The translations under genes were made by a program, and so were the position numbers. From positions 1-33,227 of the forward strand of contig JAOZNY010000006.1 of NCBI GenBank assembly GCA_029933565.1: a stretch of DNA of 33,227 nucleotides. Reading direction: 5' to 3'. Under the pieces are notes generated by a model. The model saw only the letters and a program-made list of their open reading frames with translations, was not told where the DNA came from and made no database searches. Of the stretch, positions 24,504-32,592 are shown piece by piece. This DNA comes from Bacteroidales bacterium (lineage in GTDB: Bacteria > Bacteroidota > Bacteroidia > Bacteroidales > F082). Within the stretch, counting starts at the first letter, position 1, and each line of letters opens with the position of its first letter.

Positions 24504-26762
24504 TTATTCCTCAATAGGAACATCTTCTAAAGTTTCAATCCTTACTGGTTGAGGAATGGTTTTACGAATTGTTAGTTCGTCAACCAAATGACCGGCACCG
24601 GCAAATTTATCGATGATAAATAATACGTAACGGGCATCAACTACAATTGTACGTTGAAGTTTAGGAGCAAAAGCAAGATCGCTGCTCATTGCCTCCCAGT
24701 TCCCATCAAAAGCAAGACCAATTAATTCGCCTTTTCCATTCATAACAGGAGAGCCTGAATTACCACCAGTAATATCATTGTTGGTAAGGAAACAAACCAC
24801 CATTCTACCGTCATCGTTTGCATAAGGGCCATAGTCTTTTGTTTCATAAAGTTCCTTTAATTTAGGAGCAACAATAAATTCATTATTCTCTGAATCTTCT
24901 TTTTCAATTACACCACTTAAGTGAGTTACATAATCGTAGGTAACTGCATCCTGTGGATCATAACTTAAAACCTGACCATAAGTAAATCTCATTGTAGAGT
25001 TAGCATCAGGATAGAAATATCTTTCGGGCTCCATTTCGCGCATTGCCTGCATATAAAGTCTTTTGGCTTTTGACATTGTTGCTCCACCTTTTTTATAGTT
25101 GCCAGAGGCAGTCATAATATTAGCCATAAACTGCTGCATTAAAACAAAACCAGGGTCTTTATTAATAACTTTAAGACTTGGATCTTTTAAAAATGCCTCT
25201 GTTTTTGCTGCATCACTAAACATTGATTTCTCAAAAACATAATCTGCAATAGCGTAAAAATCACCATCGTGCTTTTTATACAGTTCGGTAAGAAGTTCAG
25301 GTTGCATATCAGAAGGAAGTTTTTCGTAATAAAGTTTTGTCATTTCAGCAAAAACATCCCTATCGGTTGCCATATCATAATCTTTAAAATGATCAGCAAT
25401 TCCTTCAATCATTCCCTCAGAAGCCTGAGAAATATTCTCTTCTTTTTTAGCTTTCTTCTTTTTATCCTTTTCTTCTTTAAGTTGCTTTAACATTCCCTGT
25501 AAACCAGAATACTCCTGTGCATAACCAATAATTCCACTTCCTCCTATACCTGTAATACTCGCATAAATTAGAGGCGTTATACCATCTGCCATACTTTTGT
25601 AGGCATCGTCAATATCAGTAATCACATTTCCATACTTTTCTTTTCTGTCAGCATCAGCCTCAACCCATTCCTGAAACTTCTTTTCGTATTCTTTCTTTTG
25701 GCCAACAACGTCTAGTTTTTCAACACCACGGTTTTGCCCAATAAAATATTTCCAACCATTAGCAATTCCTGCATACTGTGAGGCATACTTAATTCTTACG
25801 GCCTGATCGGCATCCATATGTTTTTTCCATGTTTCAAGTTTTTTTCCAAAAACCTCAATTAACGGAGGAAAATAATATTCTGTTTTAAAGTTAAGTCCTT
25901 CGGCTGTTAAATACCTTTCGGTACTTCCGGGAAAACCCCAAATCATTGCAAAGTCATTTTCTTTAACACCATCCAACGAAACAGGTAAGTGATGTTTAGG
26001 TACCATTGGAATATTTTCTTCTGAGTATTCAGCAGGACTTCCGTCAGGTGCTGTGTAAACTCTAAAAATTGAAAAGTCACCGGTATGACGAGGCCACATC
26101 CAGTTATCGGTATCGCCACCATATTTTCCAATTGACGATGGTGGGGCACCTACCAAACGAACATCCTTAAAAACTTGATAAACAAATAAATAATACTCAT
26201 TTCCATCAAAAAAACTTTTAACCACAACATTATACTTTCCATCTTCTGCAGCAGCCTTTTTCAGGCGGGAAGTAATTTCTTTGATAGCCGATTTACGATC
26301 TGAACCCTCAAGGGTGTCGCTAATCATTGGAAGAATACTATCGGTAACATCATCCATCCTAACAAGAAACGAAGCGGTAAGCCCTTCATTGGGCAATTCT
26401 TCTTCTTTGCTCATTGCCCAAAAGCCATCGGCAAGATAATCGTGCTCAACAGTAGAGTGCTTTTGAATGGCGTCGAACCCACAGTGATGGTTGGTAAACA
26501 ACAGTCCTTGTGATGAAACTATTTCACCGGTACAAAAATAGCCACTAGGCTTAGGGTCGTTTGATAAACCAACAATGGCATCTTTCAAACTTGAACTATT
26601 AATACTATAAATTTCTTCGGGTGTTAACTGTAAGCCCTTTTTCTGCATATCCACATAATTCAATCTGTCGATAAACATGGGAAGCCACATCCCTTCGTCT
26701 GCTTTTAGTTTCATTCCTGAGAATAAAATCAAAGCAACAATTACATAAGTAAATCTCTTCAT
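24504..26762 (-). CDS. dpp7: S46 dipeptidyl peptidase, DPP7 type
   Basis: This is a 752-residue secreted serine peptidase. The signal peptide ends near residue 21. The chymotrypsin-like core shows LFTNHHCG (catalytic His probably H93), GGDTDNWMWPRHTGDFS (216-230, containing the Asp) and GGNSGSPV (catalytic S669). In this family the residue 18 after the serine decides specificity. Here it is G687 (AFDGNWEAMSSD), as in DPP7, which prefers hydrophobic residues at P1; DPP11 has Arg there. It removes dipeptides from oligopeptides in the periplasm or outside the cell. Length is slightly above the family norm of about 710-720, with a Lys-rich helical insert near residues 430-450. Confidence 0.93.
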   Translation of the reverse strand: MKRFTYVIVALILFSGMKLKADEGMWLPMFIDRLNYVDMQKKGLQLTPEEIYSINSSSLKDAIVGLSNDPKPSGYFCTGEIVSSQGLLFTNHHCGFDAIQKHSTVEHDYLADGFWAMSKEEELPNEGLTASFLVRMDDVTDSILPMISDTLEGSDRKSAIKEITSRLKKAAAEDGKYNVVVKSFFDGNEYYLFVYQVFKDVRLVGAPPSSIGKYGGDTDNWMWPRHTGDFSIFRVYTAPDGSPAEYSEENIPMVPKHHLPVSLDGVKENDFAMIWGFPGSTERYLTAEGLNFKTEYYFPPLIEVFGKKLETWKKHMDADQAVRIKYASQYAGIANGWKYFIGQNRGVEKLDVVGQKKEYEKKFQEWVEADADRKEKYGNVITDIDDAYKSMADGITPLIYASITGIGGSGIIGYAQEYSGLQGMLKQLKEEKDKKKKAKKEENISQASEGMIEGIADHFKDYDMATDRDVFAEMTKLYYEKLPSDMQPELLTELYKKHDGDFYAIADYVFEKSMFSDAAKTEAFLKDPSLKVINKDPGFVLMQQFMANIMTASGNYKKGGATMSKAKRLYMQAMREMEPERYFYPDANSTMRFTYGQVLSYDPQDAVTYDYVTHLSGVIEKEDSENNEFIVAPKLKELYETKDYGPYANDDGRMVVCFLTNNDITGGNSGSPVMNGKGELIGLAFDGNWEAMSSDLAFAPKLQRTIVVDARYVLFIIDKFAGAGHLVDELTIRKTIPQPVRIETLEDVPIEE

Positions 26763-26794
26763 TATTTCGGTTTTTTGTATTTAAATAATCTTTT

Positions 26795-26802
26795 CAAATG
26801 TA
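26795..26802 (-). promoter_or_regulatory. candidate -7 element for dpp7
   Basis: On the minus strand this reads TACATTTG, matching TAnnTTTG, 32 bases before the ATG. A TTG lies upstream with a spacing of 15 bp, slightly short. Confidence 0.45.
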
Positions 26803-27118
26803 CATAAATTATACCAGCAAGTATAATGTGTTGATATTTACTTTTTTACTGAGTTTCAAATTTGGAAATAAATTCACAATTGTTCACAATTGAACATGCC
26901 ATTTTAATTTCGGACAAAATATGATTTTAAAAAATCTTAAAAAAATAACGTTTGATTGAGATGTCCATAAACGGAGATACTTAAACTATTATTATGTAAA
27001 ATAGCATTTACAGATAAGGGCTTAACAACTATTATTTTCATAACCTGTACATTATAATGGCGGTATAATTATTGCTAAACAACACCATTATCTTTAACTA
27101 ATTTCTAACAAACACATA
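26803..27118. other. divergent intergenic region with a doubled 10-mer
   Basis: The gap lies between dpp7 and the PPC-like gene. TTCACAATTG occurs twice in direct tandem (26873-26892). The second copy and the next bases form GTTCA-CAAT-TGAAC (26882-26895), which could be an operator. No clear TAnnTTTG for the plus-strand gene and no small ORF were seen. Confidence 0.4.
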
Positions 27119-27814
27119 ATGAAAATGAAAAAATTAATTTTACTTTTTACGATTGGGCTTTTTGCCACTTTAACATTTGGACAGGATTTATATTTAGGTT
27201 CCGCTGCCCCGGAAAACTATATTTCACCTGATGAAAACCCAATAGTTCTTGATGGAGACAGAAGTTTACCATGCCTTGCATGTTCTATTCCTGAAGGAGA
27301 AGCAGATATTCAAGATAACGAAGAAGATGTAGTTAATGGTGGGTGCAACACTAATCCTCCTTTATTTATTGACGTAAACCCTGGTGATGTTTACTGTGGT
27401 CGAACTAATACTTACAACAATGGTAGTTCGAGAGACACCGATTGGTACAGACTGATTCTTACAGAAACCAAGACTATGTATTTAACAGGTTCCGGTGATT
27501 GTGATTTAAATCTTTTTATTCTTTCAACTGACGATAATTGTAATGCTTCTGTTGTGGCAAATGTAACTGCCCCTGCCGGAGTTGATTCACAAACATCTTA
27601 TGTTTGTACTCCAGGTACATGGTATTTTTGGGTAGGATCTCCGACGTTTTCGGGAGTGGACAATGGTGCCGACTATCAAATAGTAATAACAGAAGGTCCT
27701 CCAACTGATCCATGGTGCGCTTCAGAAATCCCTGTTTCAAACTGGGCAATTTACTTAAGTATATTCCTAATGCTAATTTTCTCTGCTTTTTATTTCAGAA
27801 GAAGGCTGGCTTAA
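27119..27814 (+). CDS. secreted PPC-like protein with C-terminal sorting-type signal
   Basis: The 231-residue protein has a signal peptide (residues 1-21, ending FATLTFG), then an eight-cysteine exported domain. Residues 105-195 look like a bacterial pre-peptidase C-terminal (PPC) beta sandwich: RDTDWYRLILTETKTMYLTG, CDLNLFILS, GTWYFWVG and DYQIVITEG. The tail is tripartite: IPVSNWA (204-210), a hydrophobic helix (208-225) and RRR (227-229). This resembles PEP-CTERM/IPTL-CTERM-type signals, which are cut by a membrane protease during surface attachment. No catalytic motif is visible. It has a strong terminator downstream and no operon partner. The ligand is unknown. Confidence 0.65.
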   Translation: MKMKKLILLFTIGLFATLTFGQDLYLGSAAPENYISPDENPIVLDGDRSLPCLACSIPEGEADIQDNEEDVVNGGCNTNPPLFIDVNPGDVYCGRTNTYNNGSSRDTDWYRLILTETKTMYLTGSGDCDLNLFILSTDDNCNASVVANVTAPAGVDSQTSYVCTPGTWYFWVGSPTFSGVDNGADYQIVITEGPPTDPWCASEIPVSNWAIYLSIFLMLIFSAFYFRRRLA

Positions 27815-27875
27815 AAATATAATTGATAATTAACCGCTGATTAAAAATTCTTCTTCGTTTAAGACGGATTAGAAT

Positions 27876-27919
27876 AAAAACAAAAAAGCGACTTCAAATG
27901 AAGTCGCTTTTTTGTTTTT
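27876..27919. terminator. strong bidirectional terminator
   Basis: A perfect 20-bp stem (27876-27895 with 27900-27919) has core GCGACTTC-AAAT-GAAGTCGC. It is flanked by A-runs on the left and T-runs on the right, so it can end transcription from both sides. Confidence 0.9.
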
Positions 27920-27930
27920 ACTAATTTTTC

Positions 27931-28097
27931 TAATGAAACTCCTCGCATCAAGTTGATGAAATATTTCAATCGAATTTTGTTTTTTTTACATCGTGCATCA
28001 ATATGCAGGGAATAAAACCCATGAGATCCCTCGGCTATCGCTCGGGATTAGTTCGGCTAAATGATTTTGAAAAACAAAATCATAGTCTCACTTATTT
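27931..28097 (+). repeat. dispersed structured repeat, copy 2
   Basis: This is the second copy of the element at 722-887. The core at 28014-28097 differs at about four positions. The GATCCC and CGGGAT arms and the ATTTTG/CAAAAT inverted repeat are present. Its last bases overlap the stop codon region of the minus-strand M49 gene (ending at 28092). Confidence 0.75.
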
Positions 28098-29732
28098 AAG
28101 ACCCAGCATTTTAGGTCCCTGTTTGAAATAAATATCAACAGGAATACCTGCGTCGTTTACCCTTTGAAGGTCGTCTTTTAACTGATCTTTAATTATTCCA
28201 TCTTTCTCTATCCATGCTTTTGCTGCCTCGTAATCTCCATCACCCTGCATTTTTAAAATCTTTTGTGTTAAATCAGCTGCTGCAATTTTCATTTTATCTA
28301 TGTCGGTGGTGTAAGTACCATCTTCGTTACGGACAAAAGCACCTTTTTCCATAAAATAATTAAATCTTAACATATTTGCCATTCCGTGTGCACTTGATGC
28401 GCCAAAACGAACAGAACGGAAAATACCGGCCATAAAAGTAACATAGTTGTCCATGAGGTCGGTATCGTTAAACTCACCCATTTTGTTGAGTTTGGTAACC
28501 AGAAATAAACCAAGAATATCGGCTTTGCCTTCCTCAATGGCTGAATACTTTTCCTTTAGTGCTTTACGTGCTGAGCCTTTTCCATTAATGGTATTTTTTA
28601 TTCCTAAACCATGAGCCACTTCGTGAAACATGGTGTTTGAGAAAAACGCATCAAAAGTGATGTGTTTCCTTTGATCTTTGGCAATTAAAACATCGGCAAT
28701 GGGAACAAGGATATTATCAAATTTAGCACGCATGGCATTTTTCAACTGTAACTTTCGAGTTCCTTTTTGTAACTGAACTCTTTCATCATTTGGTAAATTG
28801 ATGGCAATGGTCTTGCCGGCCATATTACAGTCGCCTGCATAGTAAATCACATCGTAGGCGTTGAGGTCAACATCTGAACCTGGTGTTTCTGCTTTGTAGG
28901 CATCTTCAACGGGCAATTCCTTTTGAAGTTGAGGGAGGAAGGCTGCGTATTTAGAGAGTCTGTCGCTCCACACAACATCTTTAACCAAAACAAACGATTC
29001 GTGAGCGGCTTTGTAGCCAAACAACCCATCAGTATAATTTTCAATGGGACCCACAACAATGTCCACAAGATTGTTTTTCATGCTCAGCCATGCCATATCA
29101 CTTTCAAAATAATCATCGGTAAGCAGAGCCTTAGAACGTAATGTTAAATAATTGGCAAAATCTTTATCATCGGCAAAGGAGGCCGCCTCCAGCAGTAAGC
29201 CTGCTGCTTTTTCTACATGTGACTTAAAGGCATCGTGATACCAAACGATGGTAAGTTTTCCTTCGTCGTTACGTTTAACAAGTGTGTAAAGGTTAGTTTT
29301 GTCGGGATTGTCCCAGGCTTCAAATTCCTCAACAGTCATGTCGTGGGGATAGAATTGTGCCCCAGCCGGCTTCTTTTCATAACCATCAATAAAAGGCGCA
29401 AGGTTGTTTAATTCGTCCCAAGGACCGTAATTAATCTCAGCATAACGACGAATATTGTTGTCATCTATTCCCGATAAAAAATCTTGTTTGTCCCCAATAT
29501 TTTCCAACCAGAATATTTCTTCCATCACATCAGCAGCCTGGAATAGTTTCTTTAGCATTTCCCTTTGATTGTCACTTAAGTGAGAAATATCGGTTGTAAG
29601 TTTTACCTCAGCATATTTTGCCATTTTATAAGTGGTTTTTTCTTTGTTTTCTGAGGTCTTTTTTTCTGCGTTATCGCATGAAGTCAATATCATTGAAAAC
29701 ATCATTACGAAAAGTAAACTATATTTAATCAT
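28092..29732 (-). CDS. M49-family peptidase (DPP III-like), lipoprotein
   Basis: The 546-residue protein has a lipoprotein signal (ILTSC, lipidated C19), so it is anchored in a membrane facing the periplasm or outside. The zinc site is HEVAH (370-374) with the second ligand in EEGKAD (400-405), the M49 arrangement. Classical dipeptidyl peptidase III has a six-residue HEXXGH; this one has the shorter HEXXH form known from some bacterial and plant members. Bacteroidota homologues are often mislabelled 'dihydrofolate reductase'. It probably removes N-terminal dipeptides from short peptides, complementing the S46 peptidase. The C-terminal codons overlap a dispersed repeat. Confidence 0.82.
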   Translation of the reverse strand: MIKYSLLFVMMFSMILTSCDNAEKKTSENKEKTTYKMAKYAEVKLTTDISHLSDNQREMLKKLFQAADVMEEIFWLENIGDKQDFLSGIDDNNIRRYAEINYGPWDELNNLAPFIDGYEKKPAGAQFYPHDMTVEEFEAWDNPDKTNLYTLVKRNDEGKLTIVWYHDAFKSHVEKAAGLLLEAASFADDKDFANYLTLRSKALLTDDYFESDMAWLSMKNNLVDIVVGPIENYTDGLFGYKAAHESFVLVKDVVWSDRLSKYAAFLPQLQKELPVEDAYKAETPGSDVDLNAYDVIYYAGDCNMAGKTIAINLPNDERVQLQKGTRKLQLKNAMRAKFDNILVPIADVLIAKDQRKHITFDAFFSNTMFHEVAHGLGIKNTINGKGSARKALKEKYSAIEEGKADILGLFLVTKLNKMGEFNDTDLMDNYVTFMAGIFRSVRFGASSAHGMANMLRFNYFMEKGAFVRNEDGTYTTDIDKMKIAAADLTQKILKMQGDGDYEAAKAWIEKDGIIKDQLKDDLQRVNDAGIPVDIYFKQGPKMLGLK

Positions 29733-29900
29733 TTTATTAATTTTTTATCCAAAAAACGGATGGTTTGAAGTGCGAAGGTAAGAGTTTTAGACGCAGATTG
29801 CGCAGATATTTTATGATTTAGTTTTATGTGAAGACACTATTATTATTTGATTTTTAGTATTGGGATGATTGATTATTTGTTTGAAAAATGAGTTGCCATT

Positions 29901-31022
29901 TTATAAAAGAAACTCCTCCAAATTATATGGGCTTATGGTTTCGAAATAAGCAACTTGATAAGCTTTACTAAAAGTAAGTGGTATTTTTCCAGACTTTCGT
30001 GGATTTACTTTAAACTCAAAAACACTATATTGCCCATCCATTTCCTCAATAAGGTCTATTTCTTGTTGTTGTCGTGTCCTCCAAAAATAATGGCTTCCAT
30101 AAAACCCATCGTAGGAAGTTTTTTTTATTCTTTCGCTAATAATAAAATTTTCCCATAAAGCACCTTTATCTGTGCGTTTTTCCCAAGGAAGAAAATTACC
30201 AATTAAAGCATTGCGGATGCCATTATCGTGAAAGAATATTTTCTTGCCTTTTTTTATTTCGTTTCTAGTATTGCCACTAAGGGCATTAAGCCTGAAAATA
30301 ATAAAGGCTTTTTCAAGCAAATCAATATACCTTTCTACGGTTTCTTTATCAACTCCAACATTTCTGCTTAACTCAAGAAATGAAACCTCACTTCCTACCT
30401 GATGTGCCAGTAGTTTAAGTATTTTATCCAAAACAACGGGCTTCTTAATTTGTCCGAACGACAGAATGTCTTTGTATAAATAACTTCCTGCAAGATTTTT
30501 AAGCAGTTTTATTTCCTGTCCCTGACTAGTTACTATTTCAGGGTAATAACCATAAATCAATCGGGTGTTTAGCATTCGTTTTTCGGTAATTAACCCATGA
30601 TGGTTAACCATTTCCTGAAAAGATAAAGGAAATAAAATATATTCGAACTTCCTTCCGGTAAGAGGTTCGTTAATTGTATTTGCCAATTCAAGTGCTGAGG
30701 AACCGGAAACAAAAAGCCGCTTATCGCTTAAGTAATCAGTAATCAATTTCATTACTATTCCAATATTTGGTATCATTTGCGCTTCGTCGATAACAATGCT
30801 GTTGTAATTAGAAAACAGTTGGGTGAGTTGTAATGAATTTGTCCCTGTTAATAAATCCTTAGTGTCGGGTTCGTCACCATTCAAAAAAACCACTTTATCC
30901 TTTTTGCTGAACAAATTGTTCAATAGGGTTGTTTTGCCTACTTGTCGGGCTCCTAAAATTACAATTGCCTTTTTTTTATTGGTCTCTGATTTTATTAAAT
31001 GGATAATATTTCTTTCAATCAT
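29901..31022 (-). CDS. AAA ATPase with DUF4143 domain (paralogue 1)
   Basis: The 373-residue protein has an AAA_14 ATPase domain: Walker A GARQVGKTT at 24-32, Walker B IVIDEAQ at 76-82 and sensor VSGSSALEL near 105. A helical DUF4143-type middle follows. The C-terminal end has the PD-(D/E)XK-like pattern EIDL (321-324) with EFK (336-338), which may be a nuclease-fold domain. Function of this widespread family is unknown. A second member (31129-32433) lies upstream on the same strand, 106 bp away, but it has its own promoter. Three palindromic repeats of 32-bp period cover this gene's promoter region. Confidence 0.88.
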   Translation of the reverse strand: MIERNIIHLIKSETNKKKAIVILGARQVGKTTLLNNLFSKKDKVVFLNGDEPDTKDLLTGTNSLQLTQLFSNYNSIVIDEAQMIPNIGIVMKLITDYLSDKRLFVSGSSALELANTINEPLTGRKFEYILFPLSFQEMVNHHGLITEKRMLNTRLIYGYYPEIVTSQGQEIKLLKNLAGSYLYKDILSFGQIKKPVVLDKILKLLAHQVGSEVSFLELSRNVGVDKETVERYIDLLEKAFIIFRLNALSGNTRNEIKKGKKIFFHDNGIRNALIGNFLPWEKRTDKGALWENFIISERIKKTSYDGFYGSHYFWRTRQQQEIDLIEEMDGQYSVFEFKVNPRKSGKIPLTFSKAYQVAYFETISPYNLEEFLL

Positions 31023-31029
31023 AACTTTG

Positions 31030-31037
31030 CAAATATA
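31030..31037 (-). promoter_or_regulatory. candidate -7 element for AAA paralogue 1
   Basis: On the minus strand this reads TATATTTG, matching TAnnTTTG, 7 bases before the ATG at 31022. The message would therefore be nearly leaderless. The repeat array begins 6 bp upstream. Confidence 0.55.
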
Positions 31038-31042
31038 ATAAA

Positions 31043-31126
31043 TTTCGTATTGAAACGAAAAATGTTATGCTTATTTTCGTATTAAAACGAAAAATGTTAT
31101 GCCTTATTTCGTATTAAAACGAGAAA
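31043..31126. repeat. three palindromic repeats, 32-bp period
   Basis: TTTCGTATTGAAACGAAA (31043-31060), TTTCGTATTAAAACGAAA (31075-31092) and a third, slightly changed copy (31107-31126, ACGAGAAA) are each spaced 32 bp. Each unit is an inverted repeat TTTCGT-N6-ACGAAA, and AATGTTATGC-like spacers separate them. The first unit would cover the -33 region of the minus-strand ATPase promoter. The last ends at the stop codon of the other ATPase gene. Confidence 0.85.
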
Positions 31127-31128
31127 TA

Positions 31129-32433
31129 TTATTGTTGTGATGCAAGAAATGAGGCATAATAAATTGGAATAAATTCAAGTTTTTGGGTTTTCAATTTTCC
31201 TAATTCGCCATGAGAAAGAACGTAGGCGTTTTTAATATCGGCAAATTGATTCAATAATAGGTGCAGGCTTTTTAAACTTCCTGAACTACCACTTTTTACT
31301 TCAACGGGAATTATTTCGTTGTTTACGGCCAACAAATAATCAACTTCAGCACTACTGCTTTTCGATTGCCTTGCCCAATAATAAAGATTCTTCTGTCCGG
31401 CAGCCAAAAATTCCTGACCAACAAACTGCTCTGCCATCGCCCCTTGAAATACTGTATTAATATTATGTTTTATTTCCAGAAAACTATTGCTCAATCCGTT
31501 AAGATGAGCCATTAACCCAATGTCCAAAAAAACAGATTTGAATTTCTTTTCGTTTGCACCTGCTTCAAGAGGAAGGCCGGAAGGGCTTGTTGCCTTTATT
31601 TTACGGAGCAACCGGGCATTGGTAAGTGCGTTGAAAGCACTTTTTATTGTTGGGTTAGTAAAGCCACTTGCCAATTGCGAATACTTAATTTGTTTACCGG
31701 TAGATTTGGCGGCAGACGACAAAACTGTGTTCAGGCATTCAGTATTTACAGCAGGGGAGTATTTTGAAAAATCTTGAGCGTAAGTATAAAGTAAATCGGA
31801 ATGTATTTCGAATACCTCTGAAATTCTCCCCCCATTACTAAAATGTTTGACTGCTTCGGGCATACCTCCGACAAAAAAATAGGTAAACACATCCTCCAAA
31901 ATTGTTTGATGGATGATTGCCGAAAGTTGTTTGGGTTGTGAATTTATTATTTCATTCACCTGCTCTTTTCCATTTGCCCTTAAAAACTCAGAAAAACTCA
32001 TGGGTAACATTTCCTGGGTTTGAACCCTGCCCACAGGAAAGGGAATATTATTGAGTGTGAATTCAAGTAGCGAACCGGCTGCAATTACGTGAATTTCGGA
32101 TAGTTGTTCATAAAAATACCGTAATGACATTATTGCATTTGGACAGTTCTGTATTTCATCGAAAAATAAAAGGTCGTGTTCAGAATTGATTTTACTATTA
32201 AGCAAAACTTCCAGTTCGCCAATAATTCTACCAGCGTCTAAATCTTGCTCAAAGATGCCCTTCCATTTTGGGTTTTTCTCAAAGTTTACCTGATGTACTT
32301 TTCCTTTGTACTGTTTACCGAATTCCAGAATGCTGTAAGTTTTACCTACTTGCCTGGCTCCTCTAATTATCAAAGGTTTACGATGATCGGAGTTTTTCCA
32401 TTGTATTAATTTGTCCTGAATATCCCTCTCCAT
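31129..32433 (-). CDS. AAA ATPase with DUF4143 domain (paralogue 2)
   Basis: The 434-residue protein has Walker A GARQVGKT (25-32), Walker B LLFFDEIQ (88-95) and AAGSLLEF as sensor. A long helical middle contains FTYFFVGGMPEAV, typical of DUF4143-type ATPases. The C-terminal nuclease-like pattern is EVDY (363-366) with PVEVKSG (EVK at 378-380). It shares the architecture of paralogue 1 but only limited sequence, so they are old paralogues rather than a recent duplication. Catalytic residues look intact. Its promoter region carries a different tandem repeat of 33-bp period. Confidence 0.88.
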   Translation of the reverse strand: MERDIQDKLIQWKNSDHRKPLIIRGARQVGKTYSILEFGKQYKGKVHQVNFEKNPKWKGIFEQDLDAGRIIGELEVLLNSKINSEHDLLFFDEIQNCPNAIMSLRYFYEQLSEIHVIAAGSLLEFTLNNIPFPVGRVQTQEMLPMSFSEFLRANGKEQVNEIINSQPKQLSAIIHQTILEDVFTYFFVGGMPEAVKHFSNGGRISEVFEIHSDLLYTYAQDFSKYSPAVNTECLNTVLSSAAKSTGKQIKYSQLASGFTNPTIKSAFNALTNARLLRKIKATSPSGLPLEAGANEKKFKSVFLDIGLMAHLNGLSNSFLEIKHNINTVFQGAMAEQFVGQEFLAAGQKNLYYWARQSKSSSAEVDYLLAVNNEIIPVEVKSGSSGSLKSLHLLLNQFADIKNAYVLSHGELGKLKTQKLEFIPIYYASFLASQQ

Positions 32434-32450
32434 CTCAATTGTTTTTTGAG

Positions 32451-32458
32451 CAAAGATA
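32451..32458 (-). promoter_or_regulatory. candidate -7 element for AAA paralogue 2
   Basis: On the minus strand this reads TATCTTTG, matching TAnnTTTG, 17 bases before the ATG at 32433. The repeat array begins 8 bp upstream. Confidence 0.55.
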
Positions 32459-32466
32459 GTCTATTT

Positions 32467-32554
32467 ACTTTAAAAACACAAGGGTCTTTTTAAAATGATA
32501 CTTTAAAAACACAAGGGTCTTTTTAAAATGATACTTTAAAAAGGAAGGGGTGAT
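32467..32554. repeat. tandem repeat, 33-bp period, palindromic arms
   Basis: Two identical 33-bp units (32467-32499 and 32500-32532) and a partial third (32533-32554) stand in tandem. Each full unit has arms TTTAAAAA and TTTTTAAA around a 10-base centre (CACAAGGGTC). The array covers the -33 region and upstream part of the ATPase promoter. Confidence 0.9.
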
Positions 32555-32592
32555 ACATTAACATTATCAAATATATAAAAAAATTTCTATCG

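Noticed and set aside
24504..26762. DPP11 (acidic-specific S46 peptidase)
   Set aside because: The specificity position is Gly687, not Arg.
29792..29808. Repeat CGCAGATT-G-CGCAGATA
   Set aside because: Only two short copies, too little to call an element, although similar phrases recur in other genomes' intergenic DNA.
31043..31126. CRISPR array
   Set aside because: The spacers between palindromes are nearly the same sequence, only three units exist, and no cas genes are present.
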